The notes beneath the pieces are model-generated. The model saw only the letters and a program-made list of their open reading frames with translations, was not told the origin of the DNA and ran no database searches. From assembly GCF_001457035.1 (NCBI RefSeq), contig NZ_KQ758617.1, positions 558,001 to 622,000 of the forward strand: a stretch of 64,000 nt of DNA. The letters are read 5' to 3'. Source of the DNA: Fictibacillus enclensis (GTDB lineage: Bacteria; Bacillota; Bacilli; Bacillales; Fictibacillaceae). Below, in pieces: positions 48,984-56,436 of the stretch (its first letter is position 1; every line of letters begins with the position of its first letter). Position numbers and translations under genes: made by a program.

Positions 48984-49014
48984 AAAAAACCCACTTCAGT
49001 GGAGTGGGTTTTTT
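48984..49014 (+). terminator. terminator
   Basis: AAAAAACCCACT pairs with AGTGGGTTTTTT. Confidence 0.9.
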
Positions 49015-49085
49015 AGTGGAAAGAAGGGCTTCCTTTCAATTTGAAGAATAGTAAAATGGACCAACATTTGAGAAGGAGTCTACCC

Positions 49086-49520
49086 ATGAAACGAGTTGAT
49101 GTAGTGTATGTTTTGTTGTTTGATGAAACGAGCGAAAAGATATTGATGGTTAAAAACTTTGGGGATGAATCCTCTTATTATACGCTTCCGGGAGGAGCAG
49201 TAGAGGATGGGGAAACGCTGGAGGAAGCAGCGATTCGTGAGATAAAAGAAGAAACAGGATTGGAAATCGACGTGCGAAATGTTTTTGGGATTAGTGAGCA
49301 GTTCTTTGAAGCAAGAGGACATCATGTGGTTTTCTTTGTGTTTACCGGGAAAATAACAGGGGGAAAAATTGAAATTCAGTTTCCTGACGAGATTGAGGAA
49401 GTATTATGGATGCCGGTAGAGATGGCAGAAACATTTATACCAGTACCCTTGGGTGTGAAAGATCGTATAAAGAAAAACACAACAGTTACCTATCTTCCGC
49501 CGGAGAACCTGGTGCACTAA
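49086..49520 (+). CDS. NUDIX hydrolase
   Basis: 144 residues from ATG 49086 (AAGGAGTCTACCC). NUDIX box GGAVEDGETLEEAAIREIKE then ETGLEI fits GX5EX7REUXEEXGU. Hydrolyses a nucleoside diphosphate linked to another moiety; substrate not predictable. A terminator with long stem follows. Confidence 0.88.
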   Translation: MKRVDVVYVLLFDETSEKILMVKNFGDESSYYTLPGGAVEDGETLEEAAIREIKEETGLEIDVRNVFGISEQFFEARGHHVVFFVFTGKITGGKIEIQFPDEIEEVLWMPVEMAETFIPVPLGVKDRIKKNTTVTYLPPENLVH

Positions 49521-49527
49521 ATAGTAA

Positions 49528-49580
49528 AAAGGACTGTCGGAAATCAGTTGTGCACTTGATTTCCCGGAAAGTCCTTTTTT
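49528..49580. terminator. terminator between convergent genes
   Basis: AAAAGGACT pairs with AGTCCTTTT, inner GGAAATCA/TGATTTCC stem; T-run on the right. Confidence 0.85.
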
Positions 49581-50334
49581 AAAGTTCCATCTGGCGCAAG
49601 GGCCAAAATAGAACCTTTTGGGTTTTGGAATAATGGAGCACAGGTTGAGTAGCTGGCAGCTCAATGCCGGAGCTTGCGGTGACTACCGAGTTCACCTGAA
49701 TTTCAGCCTCTGTCTGTTGAAGAGCCCATGGCTGATGATGGATATCTAGATAATACAGTTTGTTGGTGTGCTCGTTATAAAAGCGATATCTCTCAGCCAG
49801 CCAATAGTCGAGAGACTCCTTATTGCTGAAAAAAGGGGCTGATACTGGCTTGTAGTGGGCAAGGAAATCTGCTTTTGTACCTTCATTTTCTTGCCGTCTG
49901 CTCAAGTAATGAACACGTTCTTCAGCGACCTCAATGTTCATTTTGGCATAGCGGTACGGCAAATGAAAAAAGGAACGGGCACCTTTTACAGCCAGGTGGC
50001 TGCCGGCATCCAAACTAAAAAAGTAGATGCCTGGTATTCCTTTGTATATCACATATGTTCGCACATTCAGCTCGGGAAACGCATGTGCAAAGGGAAAAGG
50101 GGGCAGGTATCTTGTACGGAATTCATTAAGGTAAAAAGGGATTACGCCAATCCATGCTTGGTTGTCATATGTATCAATCTCCATGCAGGAGGGTATTTTT
50201 TCACGAAGGACGGAAACAGGGACGGGCCAATGGGCATAAAGAAGGTGGTTCCACCTTTGGGTCATGATCCAAGGGCCAGAAGGAAGAGGGAACGGGCGGT
50301 GGTCCGTTTGTTTTAAGATATGTTTGAAATTCAT
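49579..50334 (-). CDS. YqjF family protein (DUF2071)
   Basis: 251 residues from ATG 50334 (TTTGGAGGTTTG upstream). Text typical of DUF2071/YqjF: WNHLLYAHWPVPVSVLREKI, QAWIGVIPFYLNEFRTRYLP, ELNVRTYVIYKGIPGIYFFS and the lipocalin-like close. The fold resembles acetoacetate decarboxylase, but the catalytic lysine is not evident; function unknown. Single gene. Confidence 0.85.
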   Translation of the reverse strand: MNFKHILKQTDHRPFPLPSGPWIMTQRWNHLLYAHWPVPVSVLREKIPSCMEIDTYDNQAWIGVIPFYLNEFRTRYLPPFPFAHAFPELNVRTYVIYKGIPGIYFFSLDAGSHLAVKGARSFFHLPYRYAKMNIEVAEERVHYLSRRQENEGTKADFLAHYKPVSAPFFSNKESLDYWLAERYRFYNEHTNKLYYLDIHHQPWALQQTEAEIQVNSVVTASSGIELPATQPVLHYSKTQKVLFWPLRQMEL

Positions 50335-50493
50335 CGTACAAACCTCCAAATAGAGATGTAGTATGGTTATTCCCATTAAGCGACTTCAAAACACGTGTGA
50401 AAAATGGCCATTAATGAAAAATTTCTTAAAGTCAGGTGAATTGGATAAAAAAGAAAAAGCCATCCCAAGCTGCCGGGAAGCTTTTTCAACCGT

Positions 50494-50769
50494 TTACGTA
50501 CCAAAGATATCTTCCTGCTCAGCAGAAATTAGGTCTGTGGCGGCTTTATTCATCTTGCTTCTCATGACCATCAGCATGTGAAAGGTAACAATCATCATGG
50601 TACTTAAAAAGACGAGACCGCTAAAGGTGCTCCCGGTAGCATCTTCAATGCACCAATGGCATAGGGTCCTAAAAACCCGCCTAGATTTCCGATCGAGTTA
50701 ATAACAGCAACGCCTACTGCCGCCATCGCTGGAGTTAATAGTTTAGGAGGCAGAGCCCAGAAAGGTCAC
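50494..50769 (-). pseudogene. MFS (anion:cation symporter-like) transporter remnant, truncated and frameshifted
   Basis: A GTG at 50769 with AAGGAGGAGTTACTT upstream leads straight into the last part of an MFS permease (FWALPPKLLTPAMAAVGVAV, INSIGNLGGFLGPYAIGALK), then a one-base shift near 50645 is needed to continue DATGSTFSGLVFLSTMMIVT to RSKMNKAATDLISAEQEDIF at 50494. So the ribosome binding site was kept while roughly 300 codons were lost by an internal deletion. It is divergent from the GntR/GlcD/GlcF genes and was probably their substrate transporter. The interval 50335-50493 holds no gene. Confidence 0.75.
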
Positions 50770-50811
50770 AAGTAACTCCTCCTTAGTTAGTGCTTTCAAA
50801 TTCAGAACTTG

Positions 50812-50832
50812 CAAATTTGTAATACAAATTTG
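50812..50832. promoter_or_regulatory. operator palindrome 1 (GntR/FadR type)
   Basis: CAAATTTGTAATACAAATTTG is close to this: 50812-50832 is a perfect 10-1-10 palindrome with core TTTGTA-A-TACAAA, just upstream of the transporter remnant's ribosome binding site. It shares TTTGTA-N-TACAAA with the second site at 50944. A dimeric FadR-family repressor would bind here. Confidence 0.7.
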
Positions 50833-50943
50833 TTAAAAAACCTTGAAAATAATGTATGTTTAGATTAGTATATAGGCTAAATAAACCTTTGTAAACCCTT
50901 TCGTGGGCTGTTTTATATTTTTAGAACCATAAAAACACCTTAG

Positions 50944-50958
50944 ATTTGTATTACAAAT
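50944..50958. promoter_or_regulatory. operator palindrome 2 (GntR/FadR type)
   Basis: ATTTGTATTACAAAT, a perfect 7-1-7 palindrome 19 bp before the gntR-type start codon, with the same TTTGTA-N-TACAAA core as 50812-50832; centres are 129 bp apart. Suggests autoregulation. Confidence 0.7.
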
Positions 50959-50976
50959 GATTAAACAGGAGTCGAC

Positions 50977-51684
50977 ATGTCTAAAAAAGAAAAAATATCT
51001 CAGATTATCTCTCGGGAACTTCTGCAAATGATAGAGTCGGGACATTATTTGCCCGGTGACAAACTTCCAACAGAAATGGCACTATCCAAACAGTTTGGAG
51101 TAAGCCGTATTTCTGTCCGGGAGGCGCTTAGTGTATTGAGAGCATCAGGGCTTATTACCTCAAGGCAAGGCGGAGGAAGTTATATTGAAGAGAATACGCA
51201 GTCCCAAATCTTGCGCAGTATTCATATGAAAAGTGATGATGTGGAAAGCATTAGGCACTTATTTGAAATGAGAAAGATTATGGAGCCGGAAGCGGCTTAT
51301 TTAGCTGCCACAAGACGGACAACGGAACAGCTTTCTTCTATGAAGCATGTTTTGGATAAACTTGAATACGGGTCATTGAATGCGGATCAAAATCATTATA
51401 CAAATGATATTGCGTTTCACCGGGCCGTCATATTGGCAACTCATAATCCCGTTATGATTCATATGATGGAGAATTTAGCAGATTTATATGAAAAAACGCT
51501 AAAAGTTACGCTTGAACCGAATAAAGAACTCAAACAAAAAAGGGAATCTGTTTATCAAGAGCATCGCAGAATCTATGAAGCTATTGAGTTGGAAGAGCCA
51601 GAACTCGCAAAAGTTCAAAGTACCATCCATTTAAGAAATGCTGAGAAAAAATTAAGCCTATTCTTGCAAAATTATGAAATATGA
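50977..51684 (+). CDS. GntR/FadR-family (FCD) transcriptional regulator
   Basis: 235 residues. N-terminal winged helix 8-72 (LLQMIESGHYLPGDKLPTEM, then KQFGVSRISVREALSVLRAS GLI), C-terminal all-helical FCD domain (RHLFEMRKIMEPEAAYLAAT, HRAVILATHNPVMIHMMENL) whose Asp/His residues usually bind a metal and a carboxylate ligand. By position it controls glcD-glcF and the former transporter, with lactate or glycolate as likely effector, as in LldR/LutR. Confidence 0.88.
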   Translation: MSKKEKISQIISRELLQMIESGHYLPGDKLPTEMALSKQFGVSRISVREALSVLRASGLITSRQGGGSYIEENTQSQILRSIHMKSDDVESIRHLFEMRKIMEPEAAYLAATRRTTEQLSSMKHVLDKLEYGSLNADQNHYTNDIAFHRAVILATHNPVMIHMMENLADLYEKTLKVTLEPNKELKQKRESVYQEHRRIYEAIELEEPELAKVQSTIHLRNAEKKLSLFLQNYEI

Positions 51685-51704
51685 AGGCATGAGGAGATAA
51701 GAAG

Positions 51705-53120
51705 ATGAAGGTTATGACATCTGCACATGAACAAGAGCTCCAGGCCATCTTTGGCGAAAATAGAGTTTTGCTTGAAGAAAGTGACCGCTTGAGTTATTCG
51801 TTTGATGCATCGTTTGGCACGTATATGCCGGATGCCGTTGTACAGCCACGCTCAACGGAAGAAGTGGCTAAAGTAATGAAACTTGCCAATCGTGAGGGCA
51901 TCCCTGTCTACCCTCGTGGACAGTCGACCTCTTTAAGTGGCGGGCCACTGCCAGTGAATGGAGGAATTGTCCTCGACTGTTCTCAGTGGAACGATAAGCT
52001 TGAGATTCGCCCCGAGGATATGATCGCAGTGGTCTCGCCAGGTATACTAACAGCCAGAATTGATGAAGAAGCGGAAAAATGGGGGCTGATGTACCCTCCA
52101 GACCCAAGCAGTTCGCATGTTTCCACCATTGGCGGAAATCTGGCTGAAAACTCCGGAGGACCTAGAGGATTGAAGTATGGAGTAACGAAGGATTATTGCA
52201 TCGGTTTGGAGATTGTGACACCGGAAGGCCACGTGATGAGGACAGGAGGAAGAACCATCAAGAATGTGACTGGCTACGACCTTACTAAACTCATTATTGG
52301 CTCCGAGGGCACGCTTTGTGTGATAACAGAGGCTACGCTGAAGCTTGTTCCAAGGCCTAAGGCCTACAGGACGGCAATGATCATTTTCGATGATTTGGTA
52401 ACGTCCGGACAGGCCATCACAAAAGTGCTCACCTCCGGAATCCTTCCCTCCAAATTGGAGTTGATGGACCAGGCGTGCATACTGGCCGTGGAGGAGTATA
52501 AGCCTTTAGGACTTCCCGTGACCGCAGAAGCCATCGTACTTATTGAGCTGGACGGGCATCCGAAGGCAATCGAAGAAGAAATTGAAAAGGTGGCTTTCAT
52601 CTGCAGGGAGGCAGGGGCTCATTCTGTCAATGTTGCAGGCAGCAGTGAGGAGGCCGCAAAGCTGTGGCAGGCGAGAAAGCTGGTCTCACCGGCAATTGTG
52701 AGGAAGAAACCGACGAAAGTTTCAGAAGATGCCACCGTGCCAAGAAGTAAAATTCCCGAGATGTTTCAACGGCTCAAAGAAATCAGGGACCGGTTTCACG
52801 TCGATCTTGTCGTATTTGGACATGCAGGAGACGGGAACCTTCATCCCAACATCATCTGTGATAAAAGAGATTTGGAAGAAATGGATCGTGTAGAGCAGGC
52901 CGTGGAGGAAATTTTTAAAGCAGCGATCGAGCTGGGCGGCACGCTTTCAGGTGAGCATGGGATTGGAACGATGAAAGCTCCATTTATGGAGATGGAGGTC
53001 GGTCCCATTGGCATTGACATGATGAAGCGTATGAAGAATGCATGGGATCCCAATCAAATCATGAACCCGGGCAAGATTTTTCCTGAACCGGGGAAAAAGC
53101 TGGTGTTGCGAGATGAGTGA
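51705..53120 (+). CDS. glcD: FAD-linked (S)-2-hydroxyacid oxidase, GlcD type
   Basis: 471 residues. FAD-binding (PCMH-type) domain 30-215: PRSTEEVAKVMKLANREGIP, YPRGQSTSLSGGPLPVNGGI, TIGGNLAENSGGPRGLKYGV; C-terminal oxidase domain with VFGHAGDGNLHPNI and LSGEHGIGTMKAPF. These match GlcD of glycolate oxidase and D-lactate dehydrogenases, oxidising the 2-hydroxyacid and passing electrons to the Fe-S partner encoded next. Overlaps the next gene by 8 bp; 20 bp after the regulator gene. Confidence 0.9.
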   Translation: MKVMTSAHEQELQAIFGENRVLLEESDRLSYSFDASFGTYMPDAVVQPRSTEEVAKVMKLANREGIPVYPRGQSTSLSGGPLPVNGGIVLDCSQWNDKLEIRPEDMIAVVSPGILTARIDEEAEKWGLMYPPDPSSSHVSTIGGNLAENSGGPRGLKYGVTKDYCIGLEIVTPEGHVMRTGGRTIKNVTGYDLTKLIIGSEGTLCVITEATLKLVPRPKAYRTAMIIFDDLVTSGQAITKVLTSGILPSKLELMDQACILAVEEYKPLGLPVTAEAIVLIELDGHPKAIEEEIEKVAFICREAGAHSVNVAGSSEEAAKLWQARKLVSPAIVRKKPTKVSEDATVPRSKIPEMFQRLKEIRDRFHVDLVVFGHAGDGNLHPNIICDKRDLEEMDRVEQAVEEIFKAAIELGGTLSGEHGIGTMKAPFMEMEVGPIGIDMMKRMKNAWDPNQIMNPGKIFPEPGKKLVLRDE

Positions 53121-54426
53121 AGCTGCAAATCGGTTAAAAAAACAACTGCATTATGAAAAGACCTTCGATTGTGTCCAGTGCGGTTATTGTCTGCCTGCTT
53201 GTCCCACCTATGAGACGATGGGTAAAGAAACCCACTCACCAAGGGGCAGAATTAATTTGGTGAAAATGGTGGCTGAAGGAAAAAGCAGTGTGGAGAACAT
53301 GCGGGAACCGATTGAAAAGTGTCTGGGGTGCAGAGCCTGCCAAACCGTTTGCCCGACGAATGTACAGTATGGAGAGATTTTAGAAGGAGCCAAATCGGTG
53401 CTGGAGGATCATGAAAAGAAAACGAAAAAACAGCAGGTAACAGAAGACTTTATATTTAATGGGCTCTTCCCCTCGAGAAAATGGATGAATGCGATAGGAA
53501 ATGCGACCTGGTTCTATCAAAAGACAGGTTTGCAGGCAATCGCTCGCAAATCGGGAATGACCGCTATGGCTCCGCTTCATCTCGACAAGTTCGAAGCGGT
53601 GCTGCCTAAAGTTGCCTCCCCATTTGAAAGAAGAAACTCGCCTCGCCTTGTAAAGGCGAAACGTAATCCAAAAATGAGAGTAGGCTTCGTCAGCGGCTGT
53701 GTCATGGACAGTATGTTTCATCAGACCAATAAAAACACAATTGAATTGCTTTCAAGAGCCGGAGCAGAAGTGGTGATTCCAAAAGCCCAGACATGCTGCG
53801 GTGCACTTCACGCACATACGGGCAAGCTTGAAGAGGCACGCCAACTCGCCAAACAAAACATTGAAGTGTTTGAGAAAGAAAATGTTAATTATATCGTAAA
53901 TAATGCGGGCGGCTGTGGAGCTATGCTTTTTGAATATGACCATTTACTAAAAGATGAGCCGGACTGGAATAGGCGGGCTGAACAATTTTCTAAAAAATCT
54001 CGGGATGTGACTGTCGTTTTGACGGAGCTTGATGGTCTGGAATTTCGTCATTCAATGAATGAGAGGGTGACCTACCAATCCTCTTGTCATATGACACACG
54101 TTCAGAAAGTAACATCCGAGCCTTTGGCACTGTTAGAGGGGATACCGGGTATTACCTACAGGGAAATGGCCGGTTATGACCGCTGCTGCGGCTCTGCGGG
54201 TATCTATAACATTGTGAACTATGAGGATTCCATGGAGATTCTTGATGTTAAAATGGAAAAGACCAGAAGAACAAAAGCAGACACGATTGTGACGACAAAT
54301 CCCGGATGTCTTTTGCAAATGAAACTTGGCATTCAACGAGCCGGTCTGGAAAAAGAGGTACGGGCAGTTCATCTGGTAGATTTTTTGATGGAAGCCGATC
54401 CTCAGCCGAAAGAACCACGAAAGTAA
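53113..54426 (+). CDS. glcF: (Fe-S)-binding glycolate/lactate oxidase subunit, GlcF type
   Basis: 437 residues. Two 4Fe-4S clusters: CVQCGYCLPACPTY and CLGCRACQTVCPTN in the first 85 residues. Two CCG (cysteine-rich) domains: CVMDSMFHQTNK ... CCGALHAHTG, and CHMTHVQKV ... RCCGSAGIYN. This is the electron-transfer partner of GlcD, delivering electrons toward menaquinone. No third GlcE-like subunit is encoded, as in the two-subunit enzymes of bacilli. Confidence 0.9.
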   Translation: MSEAANRLKKQLHYEKTFDCVQCGYCLPACPTYETMGKETHSPRGRINLVKMVAEGKSSVENMREPIEKCLGCRACQTVCPTNVQYGEILEGAKSVLEDHEKKTKKQQVTEDFIFNGLFPSRKWMNAIGNATWFYQKTGLQAIARKSGMTAMAPLHLDKFEAVLPKVASPFERRNSPRLVKAKRNPKMRVGFVSGCVMDSMFHQTNKNTIELLSRAGAEVVIPKAQTCCGALHAHTGKLEEARQLAKQNIEVFEKENVNYIVNNAGGCGAMLFEYDHLLKDEPDWNRRAEQFSKKSRDVTVVLTELDGLEFRHSMNERVTYQSSCHMTHVQKVTSEPLALLEGIPGITYREMAGYDRCCGSAGIYNIVNYEDSMEILDVKMEKTRRTKADTIVTTNPGCLLQMKLGIQRAGLEKEVRAVHLVDFLMEADPQPKEPRK

Positions 54427-54446
54427 AAAGAGAGGATATCATATAT

Positions 54447-54911
54447 ATGAATAGGATAACTCCGATTCTCCGCCAATTGGAGGTTGCTAATCGTTCCATT
54501 CTTAATCTTATAGACTCGATGGAAGCGAGTGATTTGGATATCTCTTTAGGACAAAATAAAAGAAATGTAAGAGAGTTGTTGACTCATATAAGCTCGATTT
54601 ATAAAGCGGACGTGTTAATCATGAATGAGACAGGTCAAAAAGAGATAGAGAAATTTTATTCTGGGCATGATCCTCAAACGAGCGGACAGATCAAGGAACG
54701 GCTCACTTCAAACTTTGAATATCTGAAGGATAGCATTCGCCACTACCGGGAGGAAGACTGGTTAGTAGTGACAACCTCCTGGTGGGGTGTTTCATATTCC
54801 CGTTATGAATGGATGCTAGAAATCCTGGCACATACATATCATCACAGGGGCCAGCTTCACACGGCTTTAAGCATGAACGGAAAAGATCTGGCTGTTCCGC
54901 TTTTTGAGTAA
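54447..54911 (+). CDS. DinB family protein
   Basis: 154 residues from ATG 54447 (AGAGAGGATATC upstream); the frame is open further into glcF but without a site. DinB helices: LEVANRSILNLIDSMEASDL, RELLTHISSIYKAD (first metal His), LEILAHTYHHRGQLHTALSM (second and third His). It lies 20 bp after glcF and may be expressed with it. The fold is long for the YfiT group; substrate unknown. Confidence 0.83.
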   Translation: MNRITPILRQLEVANRSILNLIDSMEASDLDISLGQNKRNVRELLTHISSIYKADVLIMNETGQKEIEKFYSGHDPQTSGQIKERLTSNFEYLKDSIRHYREEDWLVVTTSWWGVSYSRYEWMLEILAHTYHHRGQLHTALSMNGKDLAVPLFE

Positions 54912-54938
54912 CCGCTGTTTAATCAGCGGTTTTTTTGT
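54909..54938 (+). terminator. terminator of the glycolate operon
   Basis: AACCGCTG (54910-54917) pairs with CAGCGGTT (54924-54931), then TTTTTTG. Confidence 0.9.
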
Positions 54939-55124
54939 TATGTAAATCCTCTTCCTTCCGGTTTTTATAATTTGTTAAATTTTTCTTTATATTGCCTCAA
55001 TAATCTTTGTTTAAGGTGGAGGAGAAGGATACATAAGCGGGAGGGGTTAAATAGAGAATCAGCGTGACGAACCGCGGCTTCTGTGGAGGGCATTACAGGA
55101 TTTACATTCTAAGGAGGGCTTTCT

Positions 55125-55307
55125 ATGTTCCAAAATATTGGTATTCCCGGATTGATTATTCTACTTGTTATTGCGTTAATCATTTTTGGACCTGCTAAAC
55201 TGCCTGAAATTGGACGGGCATTCGGAAGCACGCTGCGAGAGTTTAAAAATTCCGCCAAGGACTTAATGAATACTGATGAAAAGGAAGAAAAAGCAGAGCA
55301 AAAATAA
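55125..55307 (+). CDS. tatA: twin-arginine translocase subunit TatA
   Basis: 60 residues. Single membrane helix [21 protein letters not shown] with the conserved FGPxKLPE hinge, then amphipathic helix [20 protein letters not shown]. Forms the pore-like oligomer of the Tat exporter. It precedes tatC by 59 bp and phoD, so it is the TatAd-type subunit dedicated to PhoD. AAGGAGGGC ribosome binding site. Confidence 0.93.
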   Translation: MFQNIGIPGLIILLVIALIIFGPAKLPEIGRAFGSTLREFKNSAKDLMNTDEKEEKAEQK

Positions 55308-55366
55308 TAGAGCGGGGGATGGCGGAAAGCAGTCATCTCCTTTCTCTTATATGATGAGGTGAAATT

Positions 55367-56113
55367 ATGAAAGATGCAGAAATGCTTCTTATTGATCATC
55401 TGGGAGAATTACGAAAGCGGATTATTATCACACTGCTTACGTTCGCGGTATTTTTCATTGTTTCGTTTATCTACGTTCAGGATATCTACCATTGGCTGAT
55501 TCGTGATCTCGATGCCAAACTGGCAGTTTTGGGACCGAGTGATATTCTTTGGGTCTATTTTATGATATCGGGGGTCATTTCCATTGCATTGACGATTCCG
55601 GTGGCCGCCTATCAAACGTGGCTTTTCGTCAGCCCGGCGTTATCCAAAAATGAATCCAAAACTGCACTGTCATATATCCCTGCTCTTTTCCTTTTATTTA
55701 TTGCCGGGCTCTCCTTCGGGTATTTTGTGGTTTATCCGATGGTGCTTGATTTTTTAATGAAGCTGTCAGACGGTGAGTTTCAAACGTTTTTTACATCGGA
55801 AAAATACTTTAAGTTCATGATCAATCTTACTTTGCCGTTTGGCTTTTTATTTGAAATCCCGCTGGTCGTCATGTTTCTTACATCGATTGGACTGGTGAAT
55901 CCGAAGCTTCTGTCCAAGGCAAGGAAACTTGCTTACTTTGGTCTTGTCGTGGTCGCTGTTCTTATTACACCACCTGATTTTATGTCTGATTTTCTTGTAA
56001 CGATCCCGCTTTTGATCCTATACGAATTCAGCATTACGCTTTCCAAAATTGTTTACAGTAAGAAACAGAAGAAGCAGGAAAGCAACGTCATAGAATTAAA
56101 AAAACCTTCATAA
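55367..56113 (+). CDS. tatC: twin-arginine translocase subunit TatC
   Basis: 248 residues, six membrane helices. N-terminal MLLIDHLGELRKRIIITL has the conserved H-L-x-E-L-R-x-R motif that recognises the twin-arginine signal; DFLMKLSDGEFQTFFTSEKYF and the helix with GFLFEIPLVVMFL are typical. It is the receptor of the Tat exporter for folded proteins. A strong terminator follows, before phoD. Confidence 0.93.
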   Translation: MKDAEMLLIDHLGELRKRIIITLLTFAVFFIVSFIYVQDIYHWLIRDLDAKLAVLGPSDILWVYFMISGVISIALTIPVAAYQTWLFVSPALSKNESKTALSYIPALFLLFIAGLSFGYFVVYPMVLDFLMKLSDGEFQTFFTSEKYFKFMINLTLPFGFLFEIPLVVMFLTSIGLVNPKLLSKARKLAYFGLVVVAVLITPPDFMSDFLVTIPLLILYEFSITLSKIVYSKKQKKQESNVIELKKPS

Positions 56114-56129
56114 ACAACAGATTTTGGTC

Positions 56130-56168
56130 AATAACCACCAGGTGGCCTACACTGCCTGGTGGTTATTT
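56130..56168 (+). terminator. terminator of tatAC
   Basis: AATAACCACCAGG pairs with CCTGGTGGTTATT around TGGCCTACACTG. Confidence 0.85.
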
Positions 56169-56436
56169 GGTTTCCATATGTTAGTTTATTTTGAAGCGAA
56201 TGTTAAAAAACGTGTGACTTAAGCCCTGTTAACCACTGCAGAAAATTTTTCTTTTCTCGATAAAAACCACCAAATTGAATGGATAAATTGCTGAGAAGGA
56301 AAATAGTCCTGCGATTATTGTCCTTTTTTGTTTTTTTGTTGTTTCATGCAGGTTTACACATCTTAATAGCAGATTCATATTCACGTTTTATACTGACTTT
56401 CGTACGCTACTTTTTCATTAAGAGAGGGGAATTGTT
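56169..56436 (+). other. promoter region of phoD
   Basis: AT-rich. I see scattered TTAA-type hexamers (56203, 56219, 56229) but not the 11-bp spacing of PhoP boxes, so phosphate control cannot be claimed. A 62-codon frame at 56279 has no ribosome binding site and overlaps phoD, so it is not called. Confidence 0.4.

Noticed and set aside
56200-56240. PhoP box before phoD
   Set aside because: TTAA-type hexamers are 16 and 10 bp apart, not in the 11-bp register.
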